DNA of 64,000 nucleotides from Hyphomicrobiales bacterium (lineage in GTDB: Bacteria > Pseudomonadota > Alphaproteobacteria > Rhizobiales > Rhizobiaceae): assembly GCA_900468805.1 (NCBI GenBank), contig UEIF01000035.1:1-64000 (forward strand), written 5' to 3'. A program made the position numbers and the translations under genes. Below, in pieces: positions 24,995-33,235 of this stretch. Under the pieces are notes generated by a model. That model was not told where the DNA came from, searched no databases, and saw nothing but the letters and a program-made list of their open reading frames with translations. How positions within the stretch are numbered: the first letter of the stretch is position 1; every line of letters begins with the position of its first letter.

Positions 24995-25378
24995 ATGATG
25001 AATGCACTGCCGCCACTTCACAACGGACATGCACCGTTTACCCTGCAACAGCTCTTCCGCGAGGCGCTTTATGCCTACGAGGAATGGGACAGCGAACTGA
25101 CGGAGCCGATTGTCACCCATGAAGGCAGGGTCATTCCAATCAGCTTCGTTTTCGAAGCCATGCGTGAATGCACCGATATCGTCCCTGCCAATATCGTCGG
25201 CGCCGTCACCGAACGGCTGACCAAACCCTGGGAAGGCGAGGGACCGCTGGATCAGATGACTTTCTCCACGGCGGCGCGCGTCATGCGCGTTCTGGTGCGC
25301 AAGCGCCTTCTTGCCAATGGCACGCCTGATATCGTCGCGCTTTCGACGCGCGCATCCGAAGCGGAATCCCGCGAATAG
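24995..25378 (+). CDS. Hypothetical protein (127 aa)
   Basis: The tandem ATG at 24995 follows GAGGAGA. The product (MMNALPPLHNGHAPFTLQQL and onward) is a soluble mixed-helical protein with an aromatic-rich first half (FREALYAYEEWDSEL) and a basic helix RVMRVLVRKRLLANG. I do not recognise the family. An EcfG-like promoter lies upstream and a further EcfG-type promoter follows downstream, so it appears to be part of a stress-responsive cluster. Confidence 0.65.
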   Translation: MMNALPPLHNGHAPFTLQQLFREALYAYEEWDSELTEPIVTHEGRVIPISFVFEAMRECTDIVPANIVGAVTERLTKPWEGEGPLDQMTFSTAARVMRVLVRKRLLANGTPDIVALSTRASEAESRE

Positions 25379-25422
25379 GGCTTTCAGGATCGCGGCACTG
25401 GCCGCGATCCTATTCCTCGCGG

Positions 25423-25447
25423 GGAACCCTGCTCATTTCCAGCCGTT
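25423..25447 (+). promoter_or_regulatory. EcfG-type promoter (GGAAC-N16-CGTT)
   Basis: A perfect consensus match: GGAAC, 16 bases, CGTT, ending 18 bases before the ATG of the DUF4174-like gene. It is the best placed of the EcfG-type sites in this window. Confidence 0.65.
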
Positions 25448-25465
25448 GAAACAGGCAGAGAAGGA

Positions 25466-25882
25466 ATGAGCACCATGTTGAGATCCATTTTACACGAAAT
25501 CATGGGAACGGGCGTTCGCGAGGCTCATCTGCCGCGATCGCTGGAGCAGTTCCTTGGCGAAAAGAATGTCCTCATTGTCTTCGCCGATGCCGAAGACAAC
25601 AGGCCGATCGTTCAGGACGAACTACTGCGCAAGTCGCAGATGCGGCTTATCGAAGATGATATCGAGGTCTTCACGATCGCCGGCGGCGGCGCATTCTCGC
25701 TTTTCGAGGATGGGCGGGATCTTGATGCCGACGAACTGCGCGATGAGCTTCAGGGGCCCCTCAGCGGCGAATTCGGGCTGGTGCTGATCGGTCGGGATGG
25801 CCAGGTGAAGCTGCGTTCCAGCGAGCCGATGAGTGTGGAGGAGATCAGCCGCGCTGCAGCCACCGTTCCGCCGGGCCACTAA
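25466..25882 (+). CDS. DUF4174-like protein
   Basis: A 138-residue protein with a thioredoxin-like layout seen in DUF4174: a strand KNVLIVFADAEDNRPIVQDE, a helix with LLRKSQMRLIEDDIEVFTIA, then a closing strand FGLVLIGRDGQVKLRSSEPM with a helix ISRAA. No CxxC motif is present. There is no clear signal peptide, although many relatives are exported. The family function is unknown. It is monocistronic behind a perfect EcfG-type promoter and ends 4 bases from a convergent GntR gene. Confidence 0.65.
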   Translation: MSTMLRSILHEIMGTGVREAHLPRSLEQFLGEKNVLIVFADAEDNRPIVQDELLRKSQMRLIEDDIEVFTIAGGGAFSLFEDGRDLDADELRDELQGPLSGEFGLVLIGRDGQVKLRSSEPMSVEEISRAAATVPPGH

Positions 25883-25886
25883 CCCC

Positions 25887-26597
25887 TCAGAGTTCGAATG
25901 CTTCCTTGAGGCCGAGGCTCTTGCGTTCGCGCAGATCGAGATCGGCCTCGATATGGGCGATGTGGTGGAGCATCAGGTGGCAGGCGCGGTCGAGTTCCTT
26001 GCGCTCGATCGCTTCGATAATATCGCCATGTTCGGAATGGCCGCAGCTGGAGACCGTCGATTGGCCGTAGAGGGCAATCACCAGCGAGGAGCGGGCGACC
26101 AGTTCTTCCATGAAGCGCTGCATGATGGCATTGCCGGAGATGGCAGCAAGCGTCAGGTGGAAATCGCCCGAGGCCTTGATTTCGGCCCGCCTTGCGGTCT
26201 GGCCACGCTCGCTCATCAGCCGGCCCTCCTCCAAAAGCAATTGCTTGAGATGCTGGATATCAGATGGGGTGATGCGGGCTGCCGCGTCCCGCAGGATGCC
26301 GGGCTCAACCAGACGGCGGGCGGCAAAAATCTGCCGCGCTTCTTCCGGCGAGGGGTAGGCGACGAAGGCGCCGCGGTTCTTCTCGACGCTGACCAGACCT
26401 TCATAGGAAAGCGCCTGCAGGGCGGCGCGGGCGAGCGTGCGGCTGACATTGAAGAGATTGCCGACATCGCTTTCAGACAATTTCGTGCCGGGCGACAAAC
26501 GCCGCTCCACGATCGCATCCCGGATGGCATCGCGGATCTGCGAGGCGCCGATTTCTTGGGCATCACCCGGTTGCAGAGCGCTGGCGGCGGATTTCAT
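25887..26597 (-). CDS. GntR-family regulator, FCD/FadR type
   Basis: A 236-residue regulator with an N-terminal winged helix (IRDAIVERRLSPGTKLSESD, VSRTLARAALQALSYEGLVS) and a C-terminal all-helical FCD ligand-binding domain (DFHLTLAAISGN, then the histidines of GHSEHGDII and LMLHHIAHIEADL that usually bind a metal and a carboxylate ligand). It is divergent from the ABC operon at 26.9 kb and probably represses it. The candidate operator ATTGTATACGAT lies between them. Confidence 0.9.
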   Translation of the reverse strand: MKSAASALQPGDAQEIGASQIRDAIRDAIVERRLSPGTKLSESDVGNLFNVSRTLARAALQALSYEGLVSVEKNRGAFVAYPSPEEARQIFAARRLVEPGILRDAAARITPSDIQHLKQLLLEEGRLMSERGQTARRAEIKASGDFHLTLAAISGNAIMQRFMEELVARSSLVIALYGQSTVSSCGHSEHGDIIEAIERKELDRACHLMLHHIAHIEADLDLRERKSLGLKEAFEL

Positions 26598-26681
26598 GAA
26601 ATCGGTTTCCCTAGTGTCTGCAAACCATATCCGCCTTCGTCGTAAAAGTTAAACGGAATTTGTGCGCATAATGCAGGCGAA

Positions 26682-26693
26682 ATTGTATACGAT
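26682..26693. promoter_or_regulatory. GntR-type operator candidate
   Basis: ATTGTATACGAT is a near-perfect palindrome with the GTATAC core common to FCD-type GntR operators. It lies in the 266-base divergent gap between the GntR gene and the ABC operon. Confidence 0.5.
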
Positions 26694-26863
26694 TTTTTGC
26701 TCGAATTGAGCACGAAAGCCCATTTTGTGTGCAGTGCGAAAATGCCTGCGATTTCGCCAGGCAACATTATGTCATGAAAAATTCATGGATTGTAAGGGTT
26801 TGAAGCGCGGCCTGCGAATTGGCACGGCAGATGCATCGTCTTTCTCGAACAGGGGAAGACACG

Positions 26864-27952
26864 ATGTCGAAAGCGGCAGAGATCGATATAGCATCCGTTT
26901 CCAAGGTCTATGGCGCGACCACGGCGGTCCATGCCATCAGCCTTAAGATCCCGGCTGGTTCCTATTGCTGCTTCCTGGGTCCATCCGGCTGCGGGAAGAC
27001 CTCGACGCTGCGCATGATCGCCGGTCATGAGAGCATTTCATCAGGCGATATCCGTCTTGGCAATGTCGTCGTCACCGATTTTCCGCCGGCAAAGCGCGGG
27101 ACGGCGATGATGTTCCAGTCCTATGCGCTGTTTCCGCATCTCGACCTTGTCGACAACGTTGCCTTCAGCCTGAAGATGAAGGGTGTCGACAAGGACGAGC
27201 GCCGGGCCAAAGCGCTTGATATGCTGAGGCTGATGCAGATGGAGGCCTACGCCACCCGCCGGCCGGCACAGCTTTCCGGCGGCCAGCAGCAGCGTGTGGC
27301 TCTAGCGCGTGCCCTGATTACCGATCCGGAAGCACTGCTGCTCGACGAGCCGCTCTCTGCACTCGATCCCTTCCTGAAGATCCGCATGCGGGCGGAACTG
27401 AAGAAACTGCAGAAGACGCTCGGCATCACCTTCGTGCATGTGACCCACAGCCAGGAAGAGGCGATGGCGCTCGCCGACATCATCGTCATCATGAATGACG
27501 GGAAGATCGAGCAGGCCGCATCACCGCGACAGGTCTTCGAGAAGCCGGCGACTGCCTTCGTGGCCCGCTTCATGGGCGATCACAACGTGCTCTCCGGCCG
27601 GGTGACATCGAGCGAGAATGGCGTTGTCGTCATGCGGGTGCCGGAGGGGCAGAGCTTTTCAGTCCGCGGAACGGGCAGGGAAGTTGGCGAAGCCGTCGAT
27701 ATCGGCATCCGCACCGACCGCGTGCGCCTTCAGGTCGCGAGCGAGTGGACGCTCGGCTTCGACGGTCTCGTCTCCAACATCGAATATCGCGGCTCCTCGG
27801 TAAAAATCACCGTTCTGGGAGCCGGCAGCGATGACTTCACCGTCATCGCAAGTGATAGCGATTACTTCGCAAAGCCGGTTTCGGTCGGCGATGCGGTGTC
27901 TTTGAGTTGGGCTCTGGAGGATGCCGTCCTCCTTGGCCGCGTGTCTGCATAA
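26864..27952 (+). CDS. ABC importer ATPase, spermidine/putrescine PotA type
   Basis: A 362-residue ATPase with Walker A GPSGCGKT, Q-loop MFQSYALFPHLDL, signature LSGGQQQR, Walker B ALLLDEPLSALD and the switch His in VHVTHSQEEAM. The C-terminal part (from about 240) is a TOBE domain. It energises uptake through the two permeases downstream. I use the ATG at 26864 (GGGGAAGA upstream). The order ATPase, binding protein, permease, permease with a racemase and a reductase after it implies one nitrogenous substrate for the operon, but PotA-type ATPases serve many cargoes. Confidence 0.92.
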   Translation: MSKAAEIDIASVSKVYGATTAVHAISLKIPAGSYCCFLGPSGCGKTSTLRMIAGHESISSGDIRLGNVVVTDFPPAKRGTAMMFQSYALFPHLDLVDNVAFSLKMKGVDKDERRAKALDMLRLMQMEAYATRRPAQLSGGQQQRVALARALITDPEALLLDEPLSALDPFLKIRMRAELKKLQKTLGITFVHVTHSQEEAMALADIIVIMNDGKIEQAASPRQVFEKPATAFVARFMGDHNVLSGRVTSSENGVVVMRVPEGQSFSVRGTGREVGEAVDIGIRTDRVRLQVASEWTLGFDGLVSNIEYRGSSVKITVLGAGSDDFTVIASDSDYFAKPVSVGDAVSLSWALEDAVLLGRVSA

Positions 27953-27981
27953 CCTTCAATATCAAGAAAAGGGGAACTGCC

Positions 27982-29280
27982 ATGACGACTGAAACGAAAA
28001 ACACCAAGGCGGAAAAGGGAATTTCCCGCCGCTCGCTTCTGAAGACGGGTGCCGCTGCCGTCGGCGCAATTGCGGGTTCGGGCGCCATCACCGGCTTTCC
28101 GACCATCTGGGCGCAGTCCAACATCACGCTCCGCCAGTTCGGCACCGGCGTTTCGAACATCAATGCAATCGCCGAAAAGTGCAAAGCGGATCTCGGCATC
28201 ACGCTGGAGATGACGGCGACCGATTCCGACGCCGCCGCCCAGCGCGCCGTGACGCAGCCGGACAGCTACGACATTGCCGATATCGAATACTGGATCTGCA
28301 AGAAGGTGTTCCCGACCGGCGTGTTGCAGCCGATGGACGTCAAGAAGCTCAAGTATTTCGACAAGGTCGTGCCGATCTTCACGAGCGGCAAGCTGAAGGC
28401 GGACAGCACGATCGCGCAAGGGACGGCGCCGCACACGGTCGGCTTCGTCGAGGCGCAGGATTCCAAGAAGTTCGCCAAGGAACAGACCCAGTGGTTCACG
28501 ATGATGCCGACGATCTACAATGCCGATACGCTCGGCATTCGTCCTGACCTGACCGGGCGCGAAATCACCTCCTGGGCCGACATTCTCGATCCGGCCTACA
28601 AGGGCAAGACGGCCATCATCAACGTGCCGTCGATCGGCATCATGGATGCGGCGATGATCGCCGAAGCCTCCGGCAAGATCAAATATGCCGACAAGGGCAA
28701 CATGACCAAGGAAGAGATCGACAAGACGATCGACTTCCTGATCAAGACCAAGGGCGACGGCCAGTTCCGCGCTTTCTGGAAGAGCTTCGACGAGTCGGTC
28801 AACCTGATGGCATCGGGCGAAGTGGTCATCCAGTCCATGTGGTCGCCGGCCGTTGCCGCCGTCCGCGGCAAGGGCATTGCCTGCCGCTTCCAGCCGCTCA
28901 AGGAAGGCTACCGCGCCTGGGGTGGCGGTCTCGGTCTTGCCGCGCACCTCAAGGGCGCACAGCTTGATGCCGCCTACGAGTATATCAACTGGTACACGTC
29001 CGGCTGGGTCGGCGCCTACCTCAACCGCCAGGGTTACTACTCGGCCTGCCTTGAAACCGCCAAGGGATTCATGACCGCCGACGAGTGGGGCTACTGGATG
29101 GAAGGCAAGGCTGCGCAGGGCGATATCCTCTCGCCCGAAGGCAAGGTCATGGAGAAGGCCGGCTCGGTTCGCGATGGCGGCTCCTTCGAAGAGCGTATCG
29201 GCCACATCGCCTGCTGGAACTCCGTCATGGACGAGGACCGCTACATGGTTCGCCGATGGAACGAGTTCATCGCGGCTTAA
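27982..29280 (+). CDS. Tat-exported substrate-binding protein of the polyamine-type ABC importer
   Basis: A 432-residue periplasmic binding protein with a twin-arginine signal (SRRSLLKTGAAAVGA, cleaved after about residue 44, WAQSN). The mature part follows the spermidine/putrescine binding-protein pattern: MPTIYNADTLGIRPDLTGRE, TSWADILDPAYKGKTAIIN, SGEVVIQSMWSPAVAAV and the C-terminal INWYTSGWVGAYLNRQGYYS. The Tat signal suggests folding before export. GGGGAA precedes the ATG at 27982. A 35-bp perfect inverted repeat follows the stop. The ligand is unknown. Confidence 0.9.
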   Translation: MTTETKNTKAEKGISRRSLLKTGAAAVGAIAGSGAITGFPTIWAQSNITLRQFGTGVSNINAIAEKCKADLGITLEMTATDSDAAAQRAVTQPDSYDIADIEYWICKKVFPTGVLQPMDVKKLKYFDKVVPIFTSGKLKADSTIAQGTAPHTVGFVEAQDSKKFAKEQTQWFTMMPTIYNADTLGIRPDLTGREITSWADILDPAYKGKTAIINVPSIGIMDAAMIAEASGKIKYADKGNMTKEEIDKTIDFLIKTKGDGQFRAFWKSFDESVNLMASGEVVIQSMWSPAVAAVRGKGIACRFQPLKEGYRAWGGGLGLAAHLKGAQLDAAYEYINWYTSGWVGAYLNRQGYYSACLETAKGFMTADEWGYWMEGKAAQGDILSPEGKVMEKAGSVRDGGSFEERIGHIACWNSVMDEDRYMVRRWNEFIAA

Positions 29281-29304
29281 GCCAGGTCGGCGTTTGCCGC
29301 TTTT

Positions 29305-29395
29305 CCCCTCCCCAACCCTCCCCACAAGGGGGAGGGAGTCTTGAGAGGGTGCGGCAGAAAACTCCCTCCCCCTTGTGGGGAGGGTTGGGGAGGGG
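29305..29395. repeat. 35-bp perfect inverted repeat in the ABC operon
   Basis: Arms at 29305-29339 and 29361-29395 are exact reverse complements, 35 bases each, with a 21-base loop. In RNA it would fold into a very stable hairpin between the binding-protein gene and the permease genes. The arms are C/G-rich (CCCCTCCCCAACCC and so on) and contain no ORF. It may be a dispersed palindromic element of rhizobia, but only one copy is in this window. Confidence 0.9.
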
Positions 29396-29442
29396 TCTTT
29401 GGCGGCCTCTCCATCTTTCGCCTCAATGAAGGAAGGACCAGG

Positions 29443-30354
29443 ATGGCCACGATCGCTTCAGAGCAGACGATACCGGCACTAGAAGCGCCCAAACGCGCCT
29501 TCCGGCTTGCGCCATCTGCGATCTCCTATCTGCAGGCCACGCCGCTGATCGCCATCCTCGGCTTCTTCTTCGTCCTGCCGATCCTGATGATCACTGTCGT
29601 CAGTTTCTGGGACTATGATTTCGCCGGCATCTATCCCGACTTCCTGACCATGAACTACACCGACACGCTGGGTTCATGGGTGACGTGGAAGACCTATCTC
29701 AACACGTTGAAATTCACCGTCATCGTCTGGGCGCTCACGCTCTTCATCGGCTTCTGGGTCGCCTATTTCCTGGCCTTCCATATCCGCAAGACCTCGACGC
29801 AGATGATCCTCTTCCTCGTCTGCACCGTGCCTTTCATGACCTCGAACATCATCCGCATGATCTCGTGGATCCCGGTGCTCGGCCGCAACGGGCTTGTCAA
29901 TTCGGCGCTGGTGGAAATGGGTATCGTGCCGCAGCCGGTGGAATGGCTGCTTTATTCGGATTTCGCCGTGGTGCTTGCCATGGTGCATCTCTACACGCTC
30001 TTCATGGTGACGCCGATCTTCAACACGCTGATGCGAATCGACCGCTCGCTTTTCGAAGCGGCGCGTGATGCTGGCGCCTCCGGCTGGCAGGTGCTGTGGA
30101 ACGTGGTGATCCCGCTTGCCAAGCCGGGTATAGCGATCGGCACAATCTTCGTTGTCACGCTCGTCATGGCCGATTTCTCCACCGTGCAGGTCATGTCCGG
30201 CGGGCAGAGCGCCTCGGTAGCGCTGATGATGAAGAACCAGATGTCGCTGCTGCAATATCCGGCGGCCGCCGCCAACGCCGTCGTGCTGCTGGCCGTCGTG
30301 CTGTTGATGGTCGCCGCGATCCTACGCGTTGTCGATATTCGCAAGGAGCTCTAG
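29443..30354 (+). CDS. ABC permease, PotB type
   Basis: An inner-membrane permease of 303 residues with six main hydrophobic segments and the cytoplasmic EAA loop EAARDAGASGWQVLWNVVIP that docks to the ATPase. I start at 29443 (GGAAGGACCAGG upstream) because the frame before that lies in the inverted repeat. The pattern, with a periplasmic loop after the first helix and MTSNIIRMISWIPVLGRNG, is that of PotB/PotH subunits. Its stop is one base before the next ATG. Confidence 0.92.
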   Translation: MATIASEQTIPALEAPKRAFRLAPSAISYLQATPLIAILGFFFVLPILMITVVSFWDYDFAGIYPDFLTMNYTDTLGSWVTWKTYLNTLKFTVIVWALTLFIGFWVAYFLAFHIRKTSTQMILFLVCTVPFMTSNIIRMISWIPVLGRNGLVNSALVEMGIVPQPVEWLLYSDFAVVLAMVHLYTLFMVTPIFNTLMRIDRSLFEAARDAGASGWQVLWNVVIPLAKPGIAIGTIFVVTLVMADFSTVQVMSGGQSASVALMMKNQMSLLQYPAAAANAVVLLAVVLLMVAAILRVVDIRKEL

Positions 30355-30355
30355 G

Positions 30356-31177
30356 ATGCATCGCGAAAAACGCTCCTTCGAATTCTACCTGCTCGCACTC
30401 TTCTTCGCCGTCTTCGTGCTCTTCCTCTACGGGCCGCTGTCTGCGATCGTCATCCTCTCGTTTCAGGGGCCGGATGGTGGCCTGACCTTCCCGCTGAATG
30501 GCGTTTCGACGCACTGGTTCTTCAATCTTTTCGAGAAGCAGGCGGTCGGTGATTTCGGCGCATCCTTCCGGCGCTCGTTCATCCTCGGCCTGATGGTGAT
30601 GATCGTGACCGTCGTTGTCTCGCTCATGGCGGGCCTTGCCTTCCGCCGGCGTTTCCGCGGTTCTTCCGTGCTGTTTTATGCGACGGTCGCGAGCCTCGTC
30701 GTGCCGTCGATCATCATCTCGCTCGGCATTGGCGTTGTCTACCAGCAGGGCGGCCTGCGGCCGGCCTGGTATTCCTCGGCCTTCGGGGCGCATCTGACCT
30801 GGACATTGCCTTTCGGCGTGCTGATCATGTTTGCGGTCTTCAACCGTTTCTCCCCGGCATATGAGGAGGCCGCGCGGGATCTTGGCGCGACCTCCTGGCA
30901 GACCTTCCGACATGTCGTGTTGCCGATGATCGCGCCAAGTCTGATCGGCGTCGGCCTGTTCGGCTTCACGCTTTCCTATGACGAATTCGCCCGCACGCTG
31001 ATGACGTCTGGCACCTACAATACGCTGCCGCTCGAAATCTACGGCATGACCACGAACGTCACGACGCCGGTGCTCTATGCGCTCGGTACGGTCACGACGC
31101 TCTTCTCCTTCACCATCATTCTCGTCACGCTCGGCATCATGACGATGCTCGGCCGGCGGCAGGCAAAGACAAGCTGA
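30356..31177 (+). CDS. ABC permease, PotC type
   Basis: The second permease subunit, 273 residues, with the EAA loop EEAARDLGATSWQTFRHVVL and the PotC-like membrane pattern (ATVASLVVPSIIISLGIGVV). AAGGAG straddles the end of the previous gene and leads to the ATG at 30356, one base after its stop, so translation is probably coupled. It pairs with the upstream permease to form the channel of the importer. Confidence 0.92.
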   Translation: MHREKRSFEFYLLALFFAVFVLFLYGPLSAIVILSFQGPDGGLTFPLNGVSTHWFFNLFEKQAVGDFGASFRRSFILGLMVMIVTVVVSLMAGLAFRRRFRGSSVLFYATVASLVVPSIIISLGIGVVYQQGGLRPAWYSSAFGAHLTWTLPFGVLIMFAVFNRFSPAYEEAARDLGATSWQTFRHVVLPMIAPSLIGVGLFGFTLSYDEFARTLMTSGTYNTLPLEIYGMTTNVTTPVLYALGTVTTLFSFTIILVTLGIMTMLGRRQAKTS

Positions 31178-31178
31178 C

Positions 31179-31922
31179 ATGCGCATATTGATCGTCAATC
31201 CCAATACCACTGCTTCCATGACGGAGAAGGCAGCGACCGCTGCACGCGCGGTTGCCGCCGCCGGCACCGAGATCATCGTCGCGACCTCGCGCATGGGGCC
31301 TGTTTCCATCGAGGGGCATTATGACGGGGCTCTTGCCATCCCCGGCCTCTTGACGGAGCTGAAAGAGCGTCAGCAGACCGGCTATGAGGCGGCAATCGTC
31401 GCGTGTTTCGATGACACCGGCCTTGATGCGGCACGCACCTTTGCCAATGTGCCGGTTCTCGGTCTCTGCGAATCCGCCGTTGCGACCGCTGGCTTCCTTG
31501 CGCAGCGCTTCACGGTCGTGACGACGCTGGAGCGCTCGCGGGTGCTGATCGACAATCTCGTCCGCCGCTACGGTATGGGCGGGCGGGCGAAGGTCAGGGC
31601 CTCTAATATTCCGGTACTGGAACTGGAAGACGCGGCATCGGGAGCGATCGGCAAGCTGAAGGCGGAAATCGAGAGGGCGCTGTCGGAAGATGGCGCAGAG
31701 GCGATCGTGCTCGGCTGCGCCGGCATGACGGATCTGGCGCGCGAACTGCAGGAGTTCTACGGCGTGCCCGTCATCGACGGCGTGGCTGCTGCCGTCAAGC
31801 AGGCGGAGGCGTTGGTATCGCTGGGGCTCTCCACCAGCAAGCGCGGCTCCTATGCCTCGCCGCTGCCGAAGTCTTTTACCGGTGCGATGAGCGGTTTTGC
31901 GCCAATTCTGGCGGTCGGCTGA
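31179..31922 (+). CDS. Hydantoin/Asp-Glu racemase-family protein
   Basis: A 247-residue protein of the cofactor-independent racemase superfamily. Two catalytic-type cysteines are visible: C76 in AAIVACFDDTGLDAA and C180 in AIVLGCAGMTDLA. The N-terminus MRILIVNPNTTASMT is that of the hydantoin racemase branch. It would invert a 5-substituted hydantoin or a related amide or amino acid. It starts one base after the permease stop, so the substrate is probably what the importer brings in. Other members are maleate isomerase-like or allantoin racemases, so the true substrate stays open. Confidence 0.85.
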   Translation: MRILIVNPNTTASMTEKAATAARAVAAAGTEIIVATSRMGPVSIEGHYDGALAIPGLLTELKERQQTGYEAAIVACFDDTGLDAARTFANVPVLGLCESAVATAGFLAQRFTVVTTLERSRVLIDNLVRRYGMGGRAKVRASNIPVLELEDAASGAIGKLKAEIERALSEDGAEAIVLGCAGMTDLARELQEFYGVPVIDGVAAAVKQAEALVSLGLSTSKRGSYASPLPKSFTGAMSGFAPILAVG

Positions 31923-31924
31923 AC

Positions 31925-32536
31925 ATGTCCGTTTCCTTTGATTTCACCGCGCTGACCGAGCGCGAGCGCTACAAGCTGATGATAGGCACGATCATTCCCC
32001 GACCGATCGCGCTGGTGACGACGGTGGATGAAAACGGGCGCATCAATGCCGCACCTTTCTCCTTCTTCAACTGCCTGTCGGCCGATCCGCCGATCCTCGC
32101 CATCGGAGTTGAAAACCATCCGGACATGGCCTTCAAGGATACGGGTCACAATATCCGCGTGACCGAGGTCTTTACGGTCAACATCGTCTCCTTCGCCATT
32201 GCCGAGGCCATGCATATCTGCGGCGCCAAATATCCGCGTGGTGTCGATGAGCTGAAAGAGGCGGGTCTGACGGCGATGCCTGGCGTGAAGGTTGCTTCGC
32301 CCTGGGTCGAGGAGGCGCCGGCCGCCTTCGAATGCCGCCGGCATATAACGCTCGAACTCGGCAAATCACGGCAGATCATCATGGGCGAGATCGTCTATGC
32401 GCATTACCGCGACGGGGTGGTCGACCCCGAGCGATTGCACGTGGATCCCGCCATGGTCGATGCCATTGCGCGGCTCGGTGGCGATACGTGCTCGACGGTC
32501 CGCGACCGTTTCGAGATGCTGACGCCGAAACTTTGA
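31925..32536 (+). CDS. Flavin-reductase-fold protein
   Basis: A 203-residue protein of the flavin reductase-like, FMN-binding split-barrel family: MIGTIIPRPIALVTTVDENG, NAAPFSFFNCLSADPPILAI, NIRVTEVFTVNIVS, and the C-terminal VDPAMVDAIARLGGDTCSTV. Members bind FMN or reduce flavin for a partner oxygenase, but no oxygenase is present here. It starts 2 bases after the racemase gene, so the products may act on one imported compound. It is the last clear member of the ABC operon. Confidence 0.85.
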   Translation: MSVSFDFTALTERERYKLMIGTIIPRPIALVTTVDENGRINAAPFSFFNCLSADPPILAIGVENHPDMAFKDTGHNIRVTEVFTVNIVSFAIAEAMHICGAKYPRGVDELKEAGLTAMPGVKVASPWVEEAPAAFECRRHITLELGKSRQIIMGEIVYAHYRDGVVDPERLHVDPAMVDAIARLGGDTCSTVRDRFEMLTPKL

Positions 32537-32626
32537 GCGGTGCATAGTGCCAAGTTTCTGCTTTACTTTTTCCCTTTGGGTGAGAATGGTCACTGCCGAC
32601 CATCACGCTGAGAGGAGAGCCGTGCC

Positions 32627-33115
32627 ATGTCGATCGAAGAAGATCTGATCCGTATCGCGGAACAGGAAAAGGCGCTGAGCTTCGATGCCTTCGATCTGAC
32701 GACTGCATGGCAGCTCGGCAAGCTCCTGCAGGAACTTGCCACAGAGCGCGGCCTCGGCATTGCCATCGATATCACGCTGCATTCCATGCCGGTCTTCTAT
32801 GCGGCGCTTCCGGGTGTGACGCCCGACAACGTTCATTGGGTCCGTCGCAAGCGCAACATGGTGTTCCGCTATTTCCGCAGCAGCTACGCTTCCGGGCTGA
32901 AGCTGCAGAAGGAGGGCAAGACGGTGGAAGATAACGGGCTTTCCGGCGCCGACTATGCGCCGCATGGCGGCAGCTTCCCGATCAACGTCAGGGGCACGGG
33001 CTGCATCGGCGCCGTCACCGTATCCGGCCTGCCGCAGCGGGACGACCACAATCTCGCGGTCGAGGCCCTGGCGCTGATGCTGGCGAAGGATCTGGATACG
33101 CTGAGGCTCGCCTGA
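32627..33115 (+). CDS. UPF0303 / HbpS-GlcG-like heme-binding family protein
   Basis: A 162-residue cytoplasmic protein of the GlcG/HbpS-like (DUF336) fold, UPF0303 branch: AWQLGKLLQELATERGLGIA, HSMPVFYAALPGVTPDNVHW, the basic WVRRKRNMVFRYFRSS, and GCIGAVTVSGLPQRDDHNLA. Some relatives bind or degrade heme. AGAGGAGAG precedes the ATG at 32627, 90 bases after the flavin-reductase gene, so it may be the last gene of that operon or independent. Function not established. Confidence 0.8.
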   Translation: MSIEEDLIRIAEQEKALSFDAFDLTTAWQLGKLLQELATERGLGIAIDITLHSMPVFYAALPGVTPDNVHWVRRKRNMVFRYFRSSYASGLKLQKEGKTVEDNGLSGADYAPHGGSFPINVRGTGCIGAVTVSGLPQRDDHNLAVEALALMLAKDLDTLRLA

Positions 33116-33235
33116 GTGCCTCATTTTTGACAAATAAAAGCCACGAAAACTGCAAGGTCGCGATCCGTTCCCGGTGACGATTATATTTCGTGACGATAAG
33201 GTGCGCCCGGTTTTGTAACTTGCCGCCGGGACACC

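Noticed and set aside
27862..29325. A 487-residue minus-strand frame
   Set aside because: It is antisense to the binding-protein gene at 27982-29280, which has a Tat signal and family motifs. The frame shows no domain and is rich in shadow residues (Arg, His, Asp).
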